From Chara braunii (taxonomy: Eukaryota > Streptophyta > Charophyceae > Charales > Characeae): DNA of 41,936 nt. Under the pieces are notes generated by a model, which was given only the letters and a program-made list of their open reading frames with translations, had not been told where the DNA came from and did not search any database. Shown here in pieces: positions 9,911-19,895 of the stretch. The first letter of the stretch is position 1, and every line of letters begins with the position of its first letter. The stretch lies in assembly GCA_003427395.1 (NCBI GenBank), contig BFEA01000051.1:703769-745704 (forward strand), written 5' to 3'. A program made the position numbers and the translations under genes.

Positions 9911-10017
9911 GTCCGGGGGCCAAGTCCCACTTACCCCAATTCGCAATTCGTGTCCGTAGATTACCGAGATCGACGGCCAGAAACGAGGAATCAGCATAAG
10001 TGGGACTTAGCTCTGGT
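9911..10017 (+). mobile_element. Foldback/MITE-like element, family F2, copy 2
   Basis: The left end GGGGGCCAAGTCCCACTTA and right end TAAGTGGGACTTAGCTCTGG are inverted repeats. The interior CCGTAGATTACCGAGATCGA then CGGCCAGAAACGAGGAATC aligns with the reverse complement of the copy at 4106, so the two are the same family in opposite orientations. Confidence 0.7.
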
Positions 10018-10022
10018 AGGCC

Positions 10023-10905
10023 AGAAGGTCGCAGCCGATTTTTTTGTGGGAGATGCTCAGACAGGATAGCAAAGGCGAACCGAGAGTGGAGCGCAAGGGA
10101 GGCGGGGGCTATCGGTGGCGGCGGAGCGATGCGCTATTTTTGATGCGCTAATTTTAGCGCAGTTGCCCTGTTAGCTCCCGAGTGGGTAATTAGCGATTAG
10201 GGTTAGCATTTGTTATGTCCGCCGCCCCCCCGCCCCCCTCGTTGGAGCTGGCTCAGCAACGTTCGTAGCGTCGGAAGTGACAGGCGGGTTAGTCAGTTTT
10301 TTAACTGCCCTGCTAGCAGGCTCGGCCACGTGGAACGCTCTACTGGGACAGCAGGCAAGCAAGAACGAAGAATGGAAGAAAGCAGGGCTGAAAATTTCGC
10401 CATCTCCATCGACGTTTGGTACAACCAGGACACACGGTTGGTAATCTCGTTCCCGATGGAAATTGTTTTGTCCTGTCTCCAGAATGCTTGTTGTGGAACC
10501 GTACCCTGTGAGTTTAGTTCTTGCCCATGCAACGTTACAATAAGTTAGAAATAGCTAGGATTAGTAGAGGGTTATCCATACCGCCTGTCCTACGTGTTAG
10601 TAGGAGATTGTGGGTGAGTTGGATACAGTGGTTAATCGTGGCTCTCTGTGTGACTTTAATGGCTACCTCCGAACCTGCCCCGTCTGCTTTATCCCTGGAG
10701 GACAAACAGAGGATTAGAGAGACTCTACAAGAATGTTATTCAAACGGCATTCTCCCGGAAGACTTTGCTCTGCAGGTGGCAGAAACAGGCCAGGACTTCG
10801 TATGAGTAGTAGTCAATAAGGATGTATTTCAAGTCCAAGCCCATTGGTTGCGTCAGCATGCGGTCTCCATCCATTTCGGGGATGATACGCCCTCTGTGCC
10901 TGTAA
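10023..10905. other. Unassigned stretch with small ORFs only
   Basis: Two overlapping plus-strand frames (10210-10548 and 10521-10805) are open for 112 and 94 codons. The second has one hydrophobic segment (WIQWLIVALCVTLM) followed by a soluble tail, which could be a signal peptide or chance. I recognise no family. Short GATGCGCTA words repeat near 10128-10150. Confidence 0.3.
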
Positions 10906-13190
10906 AAGTACAGTGGCCCGCCGCACAACACCCCACCAAGTGTCCAGGTGGAGGCACCTCTGAAACTGGGTATCACTCACCACCCATGACTATTTGCCGC
11001 GTCCTAAGCAGAAGTCTTGAAATTAGTGGCCATGTGGTTCTTTATTCTCCACAAAAACTCTCACCTCCACCAAGTCTAGGGTAGAAGGGACCGTACCTTC
11101 CTCTATAAATAGCAAAGAGGTGGGGTCCCTCCCGGGCTTACGCTTCCATTTCTGAATTTTTATTTCTGCGCGAAGATCAGGACCCTCAATCCTCCAAAAC
11201 CTGCTTTTCTGTAGGGGGTCCTCCACCCATACCCCAATATTTAGTTCACTACCTTTCTGCAGAGTTCTCGTCCAATGAGAGGGGATGACCGTCTTTAATT
11301 TATCAAGAATGAGACGTATATTTCGAAGCCTGGACAATTGCTTTTTTTCACTGGCTAAGGGCAACCAGTCTGCCACTGCTTCATCCCAAAGATCCCGGAT
11401 TTGAATCACTCCGTGTTCAATCAAGGTCCTCCCAAAGGAACCTGCACTCCCGGCTGCCACAAACAAACCCAAGTCTTGATTTCTGATATACGGGTTCTCG
11501 AAAAATATTTGCTTGAGGATCTCCCCCTTAGCTTTAGGTTCTCCGGTGTACTAAGGAAAACTTTGTTCCAAGCTTACAGGATATCGTGCCAGACCCTAGA
11601 ACCGAGTCTCCGGTTGCAATAAGATTTTATCAAGAAACAGAACCATACATCATGTGCTCCCTTCAATATATATTATGCCATTGATATCCAACATTTGTCC
11701 GTTGCCCCGAACATAGCTGCAATAGGCCATTTGGCCAGCAATGCATTATTATGTTGCATGGGGTCTAAGATACCCAGACCCCATTCTTCCATCTCTCTAG
11801 TTGTAATATCCCAAGTTGCCTTAACTATAAATGACTGGCTTTCATTAGCCTACGGTTTCCATAGATATTTCGCTGCTGTCTTTTTTATTTTATTATATGT
11901 GTCCACCCCCAACAAACAGATGGACAAGGGAAACCAGAGGATCGAGAAAGTTGCAGTTGCTAGTACCAAGGTCCTCCCAAGCAGTGAAAGTTCGTGGTTA
12001 CAAACCCAGTCATTACCTAAAAACCAATCCAACCTGTTACACAGACCCCAGTTCACCGCTATTGTATATTGTTGGGGTAGGAAGGATACGAACGTATCCC
12101 AGTTAATAGTTGCTTCCGATATTTCACAGTACTCATCCAGGGTCTGTCTCAATTCATCCAAACTTTCCACATTATTTTTACAGGCAATGGTTAGATCATC
12201 TGCTAATGCCCCTCCCTTCCAATGAATGAAGGGTGGAAGATGCAAACATATTATTCTCTCAATGACATTCCTTCTTATGTTATGCACTAATATTTCTAAT
12301 TGAGTGAGAAAAAGCAGTGGAGTCAGGGGGCAGCCCTGTCTCAGGGATCTCGCTAGGGGGAATTCCTGGGAGATATAGTTATTAACCATCACCACTGAAG
12401 AGACGTCTATGTGCATTGCCTTGACCCATGTACAGAACCCCTTGCCAAAACCCAGTTTCGCTAGGGAAGAAAATACGAAGGTCCAACCCACCTTATCATA
12501 GGCCTTTGTCATATCTAGCAATAGGACGGCGACCTCCTTGCTTTCTTTTCAAATAACTTCTAATGCTTGAATAGTGGATAAAATGTTTTCAAATATTGAT
12601 CTTCCCTTCACAAGCGCCCCTTGCTCTATCCCCACTAGACCTGGGAGGTAATTCGCAAGCCTTATCGTCAGTGCTTTGGCTAGGATTTTATAAGTCACAT
12701 TTAGCACTGAGATAGGTCTATAGCTCCTTACCTCCCTCTTATCCCCCTTCTTATACAACAAGGAGATCACGCCAGTCAACCATCTCCTGGGAAGCTGGCC
12801 AGTTAATAGGGCATTATTATAAATTTAAGTGAAAAACGACACAAAAGTTACCCAGGAGTTTAGGAATAGTTCCACCGGTAACCCGTCCATGCCTGAGCAT
12901 TTTCCCTTAGCCATCCATTTTGATGCCACATGGAGTTCTTGTGTGGTGAAAGGTGCGTCTAACAACTCCTTTCCTTCCGACGGAATTCTCGAACCCATCC
13001 CATCCCAAAAGTGTGAGAACTGCGACATGTCTGTTTCAACCGAGTCGAAGGGCCTCCTTGTTGTCACTATTTTCTGGAAGTAGTCCTTTGCATATGTGCA
13101 CATAACCCCTGAAGTATTAGCCACTGGCTTGTTGATCGCAAAAGGATGCGCCAATTCCTCGGTCAAGGTAGGGGCTGGTGGACACTATGG
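10905..13190 (-). mobile_element. 5'-truncated L1-like LINE
   Basis: A minus-strand non-LTR retrotransposon fragment: the ORF2 reverse transcriptase and C-terminal region, followed by a ~120 bp 3' sequence (11035 down to ~10911) that recurs in opposite orientation at 29268-29393. There is no endonuclease domain; coding similarity stops near 13170-13190, as expected for 5' truncation. No poly(A) or clear target duplication is seen at the 3' end, so that boundary is approximate. Confidence 0.8.
11023..13166 (-). pseudogene. LINE ORF2 reverse transcriptase, degenerate
   Basis: One minus-strand frame from 13166 to about 11680 carries ordered L1-type RT blocks: DAPFTTQELHVASKWMAKGK, then GVISLLYKKGDK..RSYRPIS, LDMTKAYDKVGW (block A), SLRQGCPLTPLLF (block B) and ALADDLT (block C, Asp-Asp at 12195-12200), then GLGILDPMQHNNALLAKW from the C-terminal region. 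It is broken by in-frame TAA at 12825-12827, TGA at 12549-12551 and TAG at 11850-11852. A frameshift near 11570-11600 moves the last part (GSAGSFGRTLIEHG, ending at 11023) into another frame. Block C has Leu where Tyr or Phe is usual. It is not functional. Confidence 0.85.
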
Positions 13191-13483
13191 GTTGCGAGCC
13201 CACATCCTCACAGTATGTCAGTGCCTTCTTATTTCGGGGTACTGGACCTATTTTGGGGGGCCATGCTGCCCGTCTCTGGTGGCTTTTTTTTTCTCTTCTT
13301 TTTGTAGACGCCAAGGACTAGACCCACGGTGATTGCTAGCAGCAGCAACCGATGGTGTCTTGAGAAGATACACCACCTTCCATACCATTCCCCACGGTAA
13401 TACTCCCCAACGCATCCCTTATCGTTGTTTTGGGTTTTGGTGCAGGTCGTTTCGGTACCATTCTGTACCTGTTTAGTTCGTAG

Positions 13484-14103
13484 AATGACCATTTCGTCAA
13501 AATTGATATTTTTCATTTTTTGAACAAAATTGAAACCGAGTTTTTTGGCCGAAAACTAGTCAAAATTTGTTGTTCCTGAGGGTCCAGCGTTTTACAAACG
13601 TCGTACCCTCAGGAACTGTGTAGCACACCGAACATGTTCGGCGCCCCACCGAGCAATCGAACGTGTTCGGGCGCTCGGCCGAGCGCGAACCGAACATGTT
13701 CGGCCGAGCGCAAATTGAAGGGTTGCCGAGCGCGTCCTCATGTGTGTGTGGTGTGTGGTGTGTATGTGGGGTGTTTGTGGGATGTCTGGGGGTGCGTGTG
13801 TATGGTGTGTGTGTGCTTGTATGTTTAGGAGTCATGAGCGATGCCCCTCAGGGCCCCCCAACCCCTATATATATAAAAAATAAATTAAAAATTAAAAAAA
13901 AAATAAAAAAATAAAAATATTCGGGCTCGGTCAATTTTTGGTCACGTTCGGGCTCGGTACCGAGCGTTCGGGTTCGGTCACCGAGCCCGAGCGCGATGCT
14001 ACGCAGATCAGGAACAACAAATTTTGACGAGTCTTGGGCCAAAAAACTCGGTTTCAATTTCGTTCAAAAAATAAAAGATGTTCATTTTGACGAAATGGCA
14101 GTT
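13484..14103. mobile_element. Foldback element, family F3, copy A (~620 bp)
   Basis: Inverted arms of ~95 bp: the left begins AATGACCATTTCGTCAAAAT and runs to AAATTTGTTGTTCCTGAGGG; the right mirrors it from GGAACAACAAATTTTGAC to GACGAAATGGCAGTT. GTAG flanks both ends (13480-13483, 14104-14107) as a candidate 4-bp target duplication. The interior holds CCGAACATGTTCGG-type palindromes, a GTGTGG-rich tract, an AT-rich tract and CGGGCTCGG words. It encodes no protein. Confidence 0.8.
13628..13703. repeat. Paired perfect palindromes CCGAACATGTTCGG
   Basis: The 14-bp palindrome CCGAACATGTTCGG occurs exactly at 13628-13641 and 13690-13703, with a related CGAACGTGTTCGG between them and CGCTCGGCCGAGCG beside them. 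They lie inside F3 copy A and share the CGAACG..TTCGG vocabulary of the M elements. Confidence 0.85.
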
Positions 14104-14970
14104 GTAGGGTCTTATTTTTAATTTAGTCTTTCTATTGTGAATCGCCCAAGGCGGTGTCGGTGCGAATACGCTTACAAGGGCATCTGCTCTAGTTTTTCCA
14201 AGTGATAGAAAATAAGTTTTGACCTGAATAGTGCACGGCGGGAGTCGCGGTTTTATTTGCTTTTACGCTGACTAAATATTTGACTGAAAGGAGAGATCGT
14301 GCAGGCTCGCAGTTTTGAGGCGTGCATGATGTTTCTTATTGATGGTATAGAGTCTGTCCATCTGTCGGCCAACTTTTTGTTTGATTAAACCAGGACTAAG
14401 TGGTCGTTTCCATTGATGTGACCGTGGTGCTCGTGCGCTCATGTGGAGGACGACTTTATGGCAATGCGGCCTTCACATGGTAGGAGTGAACAGTGGAGTA
14501 AAAACACAGATCGGACCTCCGTACGGTACATGCGGGATCTTGACGACCGTAGATTTGATTGACAGGCCGAGGTGTGGCCTTGGTATGCGTTGGTAGGGCC
14601 GAGCATCTCGCAATACCTACTTATAATGAATTTGCACCGCTACTAATCTCAGTCTTGGGCCTATGACTGTTGGATATGGTGTCAGACTTTCACGCAACAA
14701 ATTAAGGGATGGAGGCCTGCATTTGGCGACGAGGGAGAGATGAAGTAGTTTGAAGGGACCGAGGGGTTGACAACCCGACAGGGCTATCCCCTTGGTTTTA
14801 TTGATGATCCTAACTGCAGGCCCGGTGGGTAGGACCAAGGGGGTGCCAAAGGCTCCTCCCCCTTTCACCTTTACGATTTTTCTACTTTTGTATTTTTTCC
14901 TTTAATCTTTTTTTTTTTTGCTCGGGACCGGTATTAGTTCCGGTACCGGCTCCGGGACTGGTGCTCGGGC
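14104..14970. other. Non-coding stretch, no gene seen
   Basis: No recognisable gene. A minus-strand frame of 83 codons (14617-14868) has no family I can name. A T-run at 14910-14920 precedes a CGGTACCGG-rich segment. Confidence 0.4.
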
Positions 14971-14971
14971 C

Positions 14972-15045
14972 GATTGGCCTAGCCTAGTTGGTACACTCAT
15001 GAATCGTTAGAATACGGCCCTAAGTTCGAATTCCATTGGCCCAGG
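14972..15045 (+). repeat. tRNA-like Pol III promoter region (possible SINE head)
   Basis: TAGCCTAGTTGG (14980-14991) fits the Pol III A box and AGTTCGAATTCC (15023-15034) fits the B box, about 43 bp apart as in tRNA genes. The stems do not close well and no anticodon arm is obvious, so this is a tRNA-derived SINE head or tRNA pseudogene rather than a working tRNA. Confidence 0.5.
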
Positions 15046-15130
15046 GAGCAAATCAATAGAATACTGCAATTCTGAGTTATCCCGGACCGGCCGGTCCGAT
15101 GATAACATCTCAGGGCCGTCGATTGGCCTT

Positions 15131-15186
15131 GGTCCTTCAACATCCGTTAAAGTTGGAACGATACAAAGAAGATTAGCATGACCATT
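15131..15186 (+). ncRNA. U6 snRNA-derived sequence, probably a pseudogene
   Basis: GGTCCTTCAACATCCGTTAA is followed by AGTTGGAACGATACAAAG and AAGATTAGCATGACC. This matches the 5' half of U6 spliceosomal RNA over about 45-50 nt. It differs from the invariant ACAGAGA box (here ACAAAGA), and the U6 sequence after GCATG (normally leading into the catalytic stem) is not recognisable. There is no U6-type TATA box just upstream and no terminal T-run. It lies ~85 bp after the tRNA-like segment, so it may be part of a composite retroposed element. Confidence 0.8.
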
Positions 15187-15802
15187 GGGCATAAATCCAG
15201 AGAGAGTTTAACGACCAGGGTCTTTCTTTGCTGTTGCTTTTAAGCACTTGTGGGACAGCGCGACGTGTGGAGAGTGAGCTAACATCAACAGGGAGGGAGG
15301 AAAGAAATAAAAGTAAAACGGTACGAGAAAGGAGATAAGGAAAGAGCTAAAGAAGGAGGAGCAAACCTGAACACGGCCCGTGCCAGGTGCACAATGTCAC
15401 AAAAAAAGGCGACAATGAAAAAAATGAAGATGATAGTGGGCAACAGGTATGATAGGGTGAAGATCACATAGATCGCCTGATTCTTAACGGAATTGGACGA
15501 ACCAAAGTTCAGGTTGATTCCAGACCTTTGGGGCAGGCTGACTGTGTTAGTAGAGTTAGTTCTGGCATATGATCAATAGGATAGGAGCTAAAGAGAAATA
15601 GAGTGTGTGAATGAGTTGAGAGGCTGATATGGTATGAGCAAAATATGGATGTCTTCCTCGAATTTGAAGGAAGCAAATGTGGAAAGAGGTTGATATGGGA
15701 TTTTTTTGCCATCATGAATACTATGGCGTAGCTAGTTTTTTGGTCAGGGGTATATATTTGGTAGTGCGATGGTTTTGAGTTGAGCCTAAGAATAGAAAAC
15801 AG

Positions 15803-15950
15803 TGTAAATCTCCGTGTTCTTGTGGAAGATTCATTCCAATTTCGGCCATCGTATCGACAGAAGTAGCCGCTCTCTACCTCTTTGGAGGCATGATTAGAAA
15901 GCAATGTATATCTCGGTGTTCTAGCAGAAGATTTATTTCGACTTTCTTCA
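15803..15950 (+). repeat. Dispersed ~55 bp motif, two tandem copies
   Basis: GTGTAAATCTCCGTGTTC then TTGTGGAAGATTCATTCC, and ~100 bp later GTATATCTCGGTGTTC then TAGCAGAAGATTTATTTCG. Each is followed by ATCG.TCGACAGAAGTAGCC or ATCGATGGAAGTAGCC, so the local unit is ~100 bp. Confidence 0.6.
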
Positions 15951-16074
15951 TGATATCGATGGAAGTAGCCTCTCTCTCTCTCTCACATGCGCGCGACGAT
16001 ATTAGCATCTGACAGCTCTTTAGTCCATACTTACAACTAGTCTAGGATTTATTTTCAATATATTTGTCTGTCCC

Positions 16075-16198
16075 GGTGTATCTTCCTGTGTTTTTGCGAA
16101 ATATTCCTTCTCATTTTTCACATTGGCAAGTTGTTCAGAGGAATGCAGTCAGCCTCATTCCAGTAGGAGATTCGTTCTCGTTTTGCACATTTGGTGAG
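16075..16198 (+). repeat. Dispersed ~55 bp motif, two copies
   Basis: GGTGTATCTTCCTGTG, then TTCCTTCTCATTTTTCACAT (16075-16132), followed by CCAGTAGGAGATTCG and TTCTCGTTTTGCACATTTGG with TGAG (16146-16198). Confidence 0.6.
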
Positions 16199-16562
16199 TG
16201 CGCGGCGATATCGTGTTGCTGCTAATCGTGTTCTTCGTTGCAATTATTTTCATTGTCCCAGTGTTCGTTGTGATGATCGTCTCGACACTGCTAATTGCCT
16301 TTACTCCGCAAATGATCATCAGTTCGTTGGCGATCCTTTTCCTCTTCACGGTTGCTCAGTTCCATTGTGCCCGCTAGGATTGTGTGAGCCCGACTGAGAA
16401 GTCGGCTAGGTGCGTAGAATGGTAAGGGAGAACGATGGAGTTGTACGCTAGCAGGAGAGAAGTACAACAGGAGAGAAGTCGAAAGGAACTAAAAGAAGAA
16501 GCGGGGGAGAGAGAGAAAGGTAAGGAAATACTTACCTGGCGGGCCAATTTGGTGACGCTTAT

Positions 16563-16612
16563 GCAGCTTGGTGTACCTTTCCATATTCGAATAGAAGATT
16601 CATTCTTATTGG
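16563..16612 (+). repeat. Dispersed ~55 bp motif
   Basis: CTTGGTGTACCTTTCCATA, then TTCGAATAGAAGATTCATTC and TTATT. The 3' third has diverged. Confidence 0.55.
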
Positions 16613-16619
16613 GCCCGGA

Positions 16620-18035
16620 AGGGGGGGATTGCGCTATTTCCCAATGAGATTGCTCATGGCGATCTTCGAATTTCGTCGCCGTGCTCATACCTACGGGCCT
16701 CAAAGTTACTTGTTATGCATTCGTTGTGATGGTCATTTGAGGCTCATGGTGCTTCACATGGTGGTCATCTGCCCGCCGATCATCATCTTCCTATTGGTGC
16801 GTGTCGTGCTCATCGAGCTAACTTTCATGCTCAACATATCCTTTGTTGTGGTAACAATCATGACCATCTTCATCTAGCTGCTCTATTCGTCATTGTGCTA
16901 CCAGATTGATCCTACTTGTAGTCGTATTTTTGTCTCAAAGACTAAGTGATGCACATCTAAGTATAAACGCCTTACACTGTGAACTGCGAGTGAGTCTCGA
17001 AAATCAATTATCTTTTCATTTGTTCTGCTTTATATTTGTTTTACGGTAGAAACACATGATTTGTGAAAACTTCGTGAAAACCATAGAAAACCACAAAACC
17101 CAACATTTTGTATGGAGTGAAGAATTAGAACTCGGACTTCTATCTTTCGGTTTTACAAAAATATATTTTGAACCACTTTCCAAAAGACAGCGCAAAAAAT
17201 CAGGCAAACAGTCGAACAATCCTCAAAATGTGGAGGAAAACGCTTGATTGCAAAAATCATGTTATAGCCTTATAGGACTATTAGTCATTCTCAATAGATT
17301 GGCACAAAAACAACGCTCCAATAAAACAAACTCGAAAGGTGTAAAAAAACAGTTTTAGTGAATTATGGCATATGGGGCTATAACCTATATGTCGTTTCCA
17401 ACATTTTATAGACTCTATAAAGCAATTGTTTAGCTAACAATAAAATCATTGTAAAAAAATGTATGTTATGTAAAATAATTGCACAAACAACTTCTGTCTC
17501 GGAGACATCTTTAAATTCTTAGTCAAACGCAAGTTAAAAATAAAAAAGCGTAAAAAAAAAAAAAAAGCTTAAAAAACACTAAAAAAGAGGAAGTTTGCCC
17601 ACAAACTATACACATGATTGTTTGAGGTAATAAAAAAAAATTATATTTCAATTTCTAAATATACAATACTTCGTCTAGTAATAATTTATTGTTGAAAAAC
17701 CTGATTTTTTCCTTGCCACTTCAAGTGGGTTTTTTTTTTTTTTTTTTACTTTGTCAAAGAATCTTGCTCTTACAGAAGGCATAAAAACCATACGCTCAGA
17801 ATCCTAAATAGATTTCGTTCAAACCGAACATTTTTTTTTTTTTTGGGTTTTCACGAATCATTTGTTTAGACCCCTTGCCACTCAATAATTGTGGAAAATC
17901 CTAGAGTTAATTCATTCAACATACCTCAACTTCAAGAAAGGAATGGTTAACGGAGAGAAGAAGCAATGAGGACACTTAGGTGGTTTTGAGAGCATTCTGC
18001 GTAGTGAACGTTTGTCTGTACTTGGTGGTTGCTAC
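16620..18035. other. AT-rich non-coding stretch, no gene seen
   Basis: No recognisable gene. A plus-strand frame of 82 codons (16629-16877) is hydrophobic because it is T-rich. Homopolymers of A or T lie at 17552, 17730 and 17833. Confidence 0.45.
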
Positions 18036-18039
18036 GGGC

Positions 18040-18065
18040 AACTATAGTGGCTTGACACTATAGTT
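18040..18065. other. Perfect 10-bp-arm hairpin
   Basis: AACTATAGTG and CACTATAGTT are perfect complements around GCTTGA. There is no adjacent gene and no T-tract, so no function is assigned. Confidence 0.8.
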
Positions 18066-18522
18066 AAGAGGAGGGTGACTAAGTGATCGTTGCCTGCGCA
18101 CTGAGGGCCGTGAGAGGACAGACTCATTCATACTTTGGGAGTGTTGTGCACGGAGGTCGAGTGTCTTGTTGAGTTTACTAAGTCTCGCTAAAGTTGTTAC
18201 GTTCCAGCGACATTTTGAATAGAGCACAGAAAGGGTGTGCACTATTCAAACGCAACCTCTCTAGGCTGCGTAGCAGTAGTCCGGTCAGAGGTAGTGAGGT
18301 TGGGATTTGAAGGACTGGTGATATTCTGCAAAGGGGGTCACTGCTGCAAACGGGAGGGCTGTCAACGCGTGGTTACTCTGAGTTTTTGTTGTGGTTCGGC
18401 CATCCTTGCTTCGTTTTAGCCATCATTGCGGGGCCCTCAGGTGCATCAAGGCAACAAAATCCTCTCATTGCGGGTTGATTGTATCCCCATCTTATATCTC
18501 GAGCATCTGAAAGTTATTTTTC

Positions 18523-18866
18523 AACTGCCATTTCGTCAAAATGGATATCTTTTATTTTTTGAACGAAATTGAAACCGTGTTTTTTTACCCAAACCTCGTC
18601 GAAATTTGTTGTTCCTAAGAGTCCGATATTTGTAAAACGTTGGATCCCCTGGCTGTACATGGATCTAGCTTGAGACCAGGTACCTCCAAACAGTCTTGCC
18701 TGGAGGTGCGTAGTTTCAAGCTACGTCTATGTACAACTAGGGGGTCCAGCGTTTGTATAACGCTGGACCCTCAGGAACAACAAATTTTGACTAGTTTTCG
18801 ACGAAAAAACTCGGTTTCAATTTCGTTCGAAAAATAAAAAATGTCCATTTTGACGAAATGGTCATT
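18523..18866. mobile_element. Foldback element, family F3, copy B (~344 bp)
   Basis: Same arms as the copy at 13484 but inverted relative to it: it starts AACTGCCATTTCGTCAAAAT and ends GACGAAATGGTCATT. The middle is itself a nested inverted repeat (TGTACATGGATCTAGCTTGA against TTCAAGCTACGTCTATGTAC, then ACCTCCA against TGGAGGT), so nearly the whole element could fold into one long hairpin. The flanks TTTC and CTTC match only 3 of 4. Confidence 0.8.
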
Positions 18867-18869
18867 CTT

Positions 18870-19300
18870 CTAGCTTCCTCACTCTAAGTCTAATCTGTGT
18901 TTGGAAAGGAAGACGACACACAAGATTACAACCCGTAGCACCGCATCAAGACTTTGTGGGGAGTCTACCCAATGATTGCGGGAGCTCTGTCGGAATCTAG
19001 GCGAGGTTCCAGAGACATAGATTATTCAGTTATAAACTTGTTTTGCTTTGTGTGAACCCACTATAACCCTATTTGATTACACCTTTGTAGGTTGTCTTAG
19101 AGGTATGTTTGCGTTCCTTTATGATTTTTGCTTTCCTTTCATAACTTAATCACATCAAGTGGAAGGAATGCATGCTGAAATTTCAGTTTCATTTTGTTTT
19201 GACCGAAACTCGATTAAGGAATGAACAGGATGGAGGTGGGAGGAAAATCAGCTTGCTTGCGTTGATTGAGTCTCTTTTGTTTAATTTTGTTTCCTCTGCA
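18870..19300. other. Non-coding stretch, no gene seen
   Basis: Mixed composition with no open frame of note, no RNA gene seen and no clear repeat. Confidence 0.4.
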
Positions 19301-19605
19301 ATCAGGCAACGTGACTTCGATTAGGTCTAGTTGCTATAATATTTGTTGACTTGTGTCCTTTACAACCAAATAATATGACTTCGGTCAGGTTAGACTATTG
19401 TATTGTTTTGCCTTTTTGACAGTCAGACAATCTCGCTTCGACCAGGTCTGATTGCCGTACCTCTGTAAGTTGTTATCCGGGTAACTAGGTAATATAGTTT
19501 CAGTTGGTGTAGCGAACTATGTTATGTTTTTTTGTTCCTTACTTTAATCGAAAAATGTGGCTTTGGTCAGGTCTGGTTGTCGTTCTTGTGGTGATTTGCT
19601 TACTG
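19300..19605 (+). repeat. Degenerate tandem array, five ~57-64 bp units
   Basis: The unit core is AATCAGACAAT, then ATGACTTCGGTCAGGTCTG, then TTGCYGTA and a T-rich stretch. The core word ACTTCG (or variant) falls at 19314, 19378, 19435, 19496 and 19560. The units are strongly diverged, so the array is old. Confidence 0.7.
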
Positions 19606-19689
19606 AAAGGGTTTAAGAGGTGTGTAATATGGGTTCGGTCGGATTCCAACCACTTGTTTTATTTTGAGGGATAATTTTTTGTGAAAGGC

Positions 19690-19861
19690 CAAACATTGTT
19701 TCTAAGTTAAATGGTTTAGCTTAAAACCACGCACTAAATATAAAATGAGTATACTTGGAGGTAGGGTTGCCGGCGTTTGGGACGGGCCGAACGCCAGAAC
19801 CCGAACGCCCGAACGTTCGGCACCCCCTCTCGACGCGTTCGGCCGTTCTGCCGAACGCGGA

Positions 19862-19895
<34 letters not shown>

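Noticed and set aside
10521-10805. 94-codon plus-strand frame with a hydrophobic segment
   Set aside because: No family match, overlaps another frame and borders a LINE; one hydrophobic stretch is weak evidence. Kept only as unassigned sequence.
12829-13332. Plus-strand frames opposite the LINE
   Set aside because: They are shadows of the degenerate minus-strand RT, which carries the ordered motifs.
16629-16877. Hydrophobic 82-codon frame that could be a membrane protein
   Set aside because: T-rich DNA gives hydrophobic codons by chance; no family motif or neighbouring exon.
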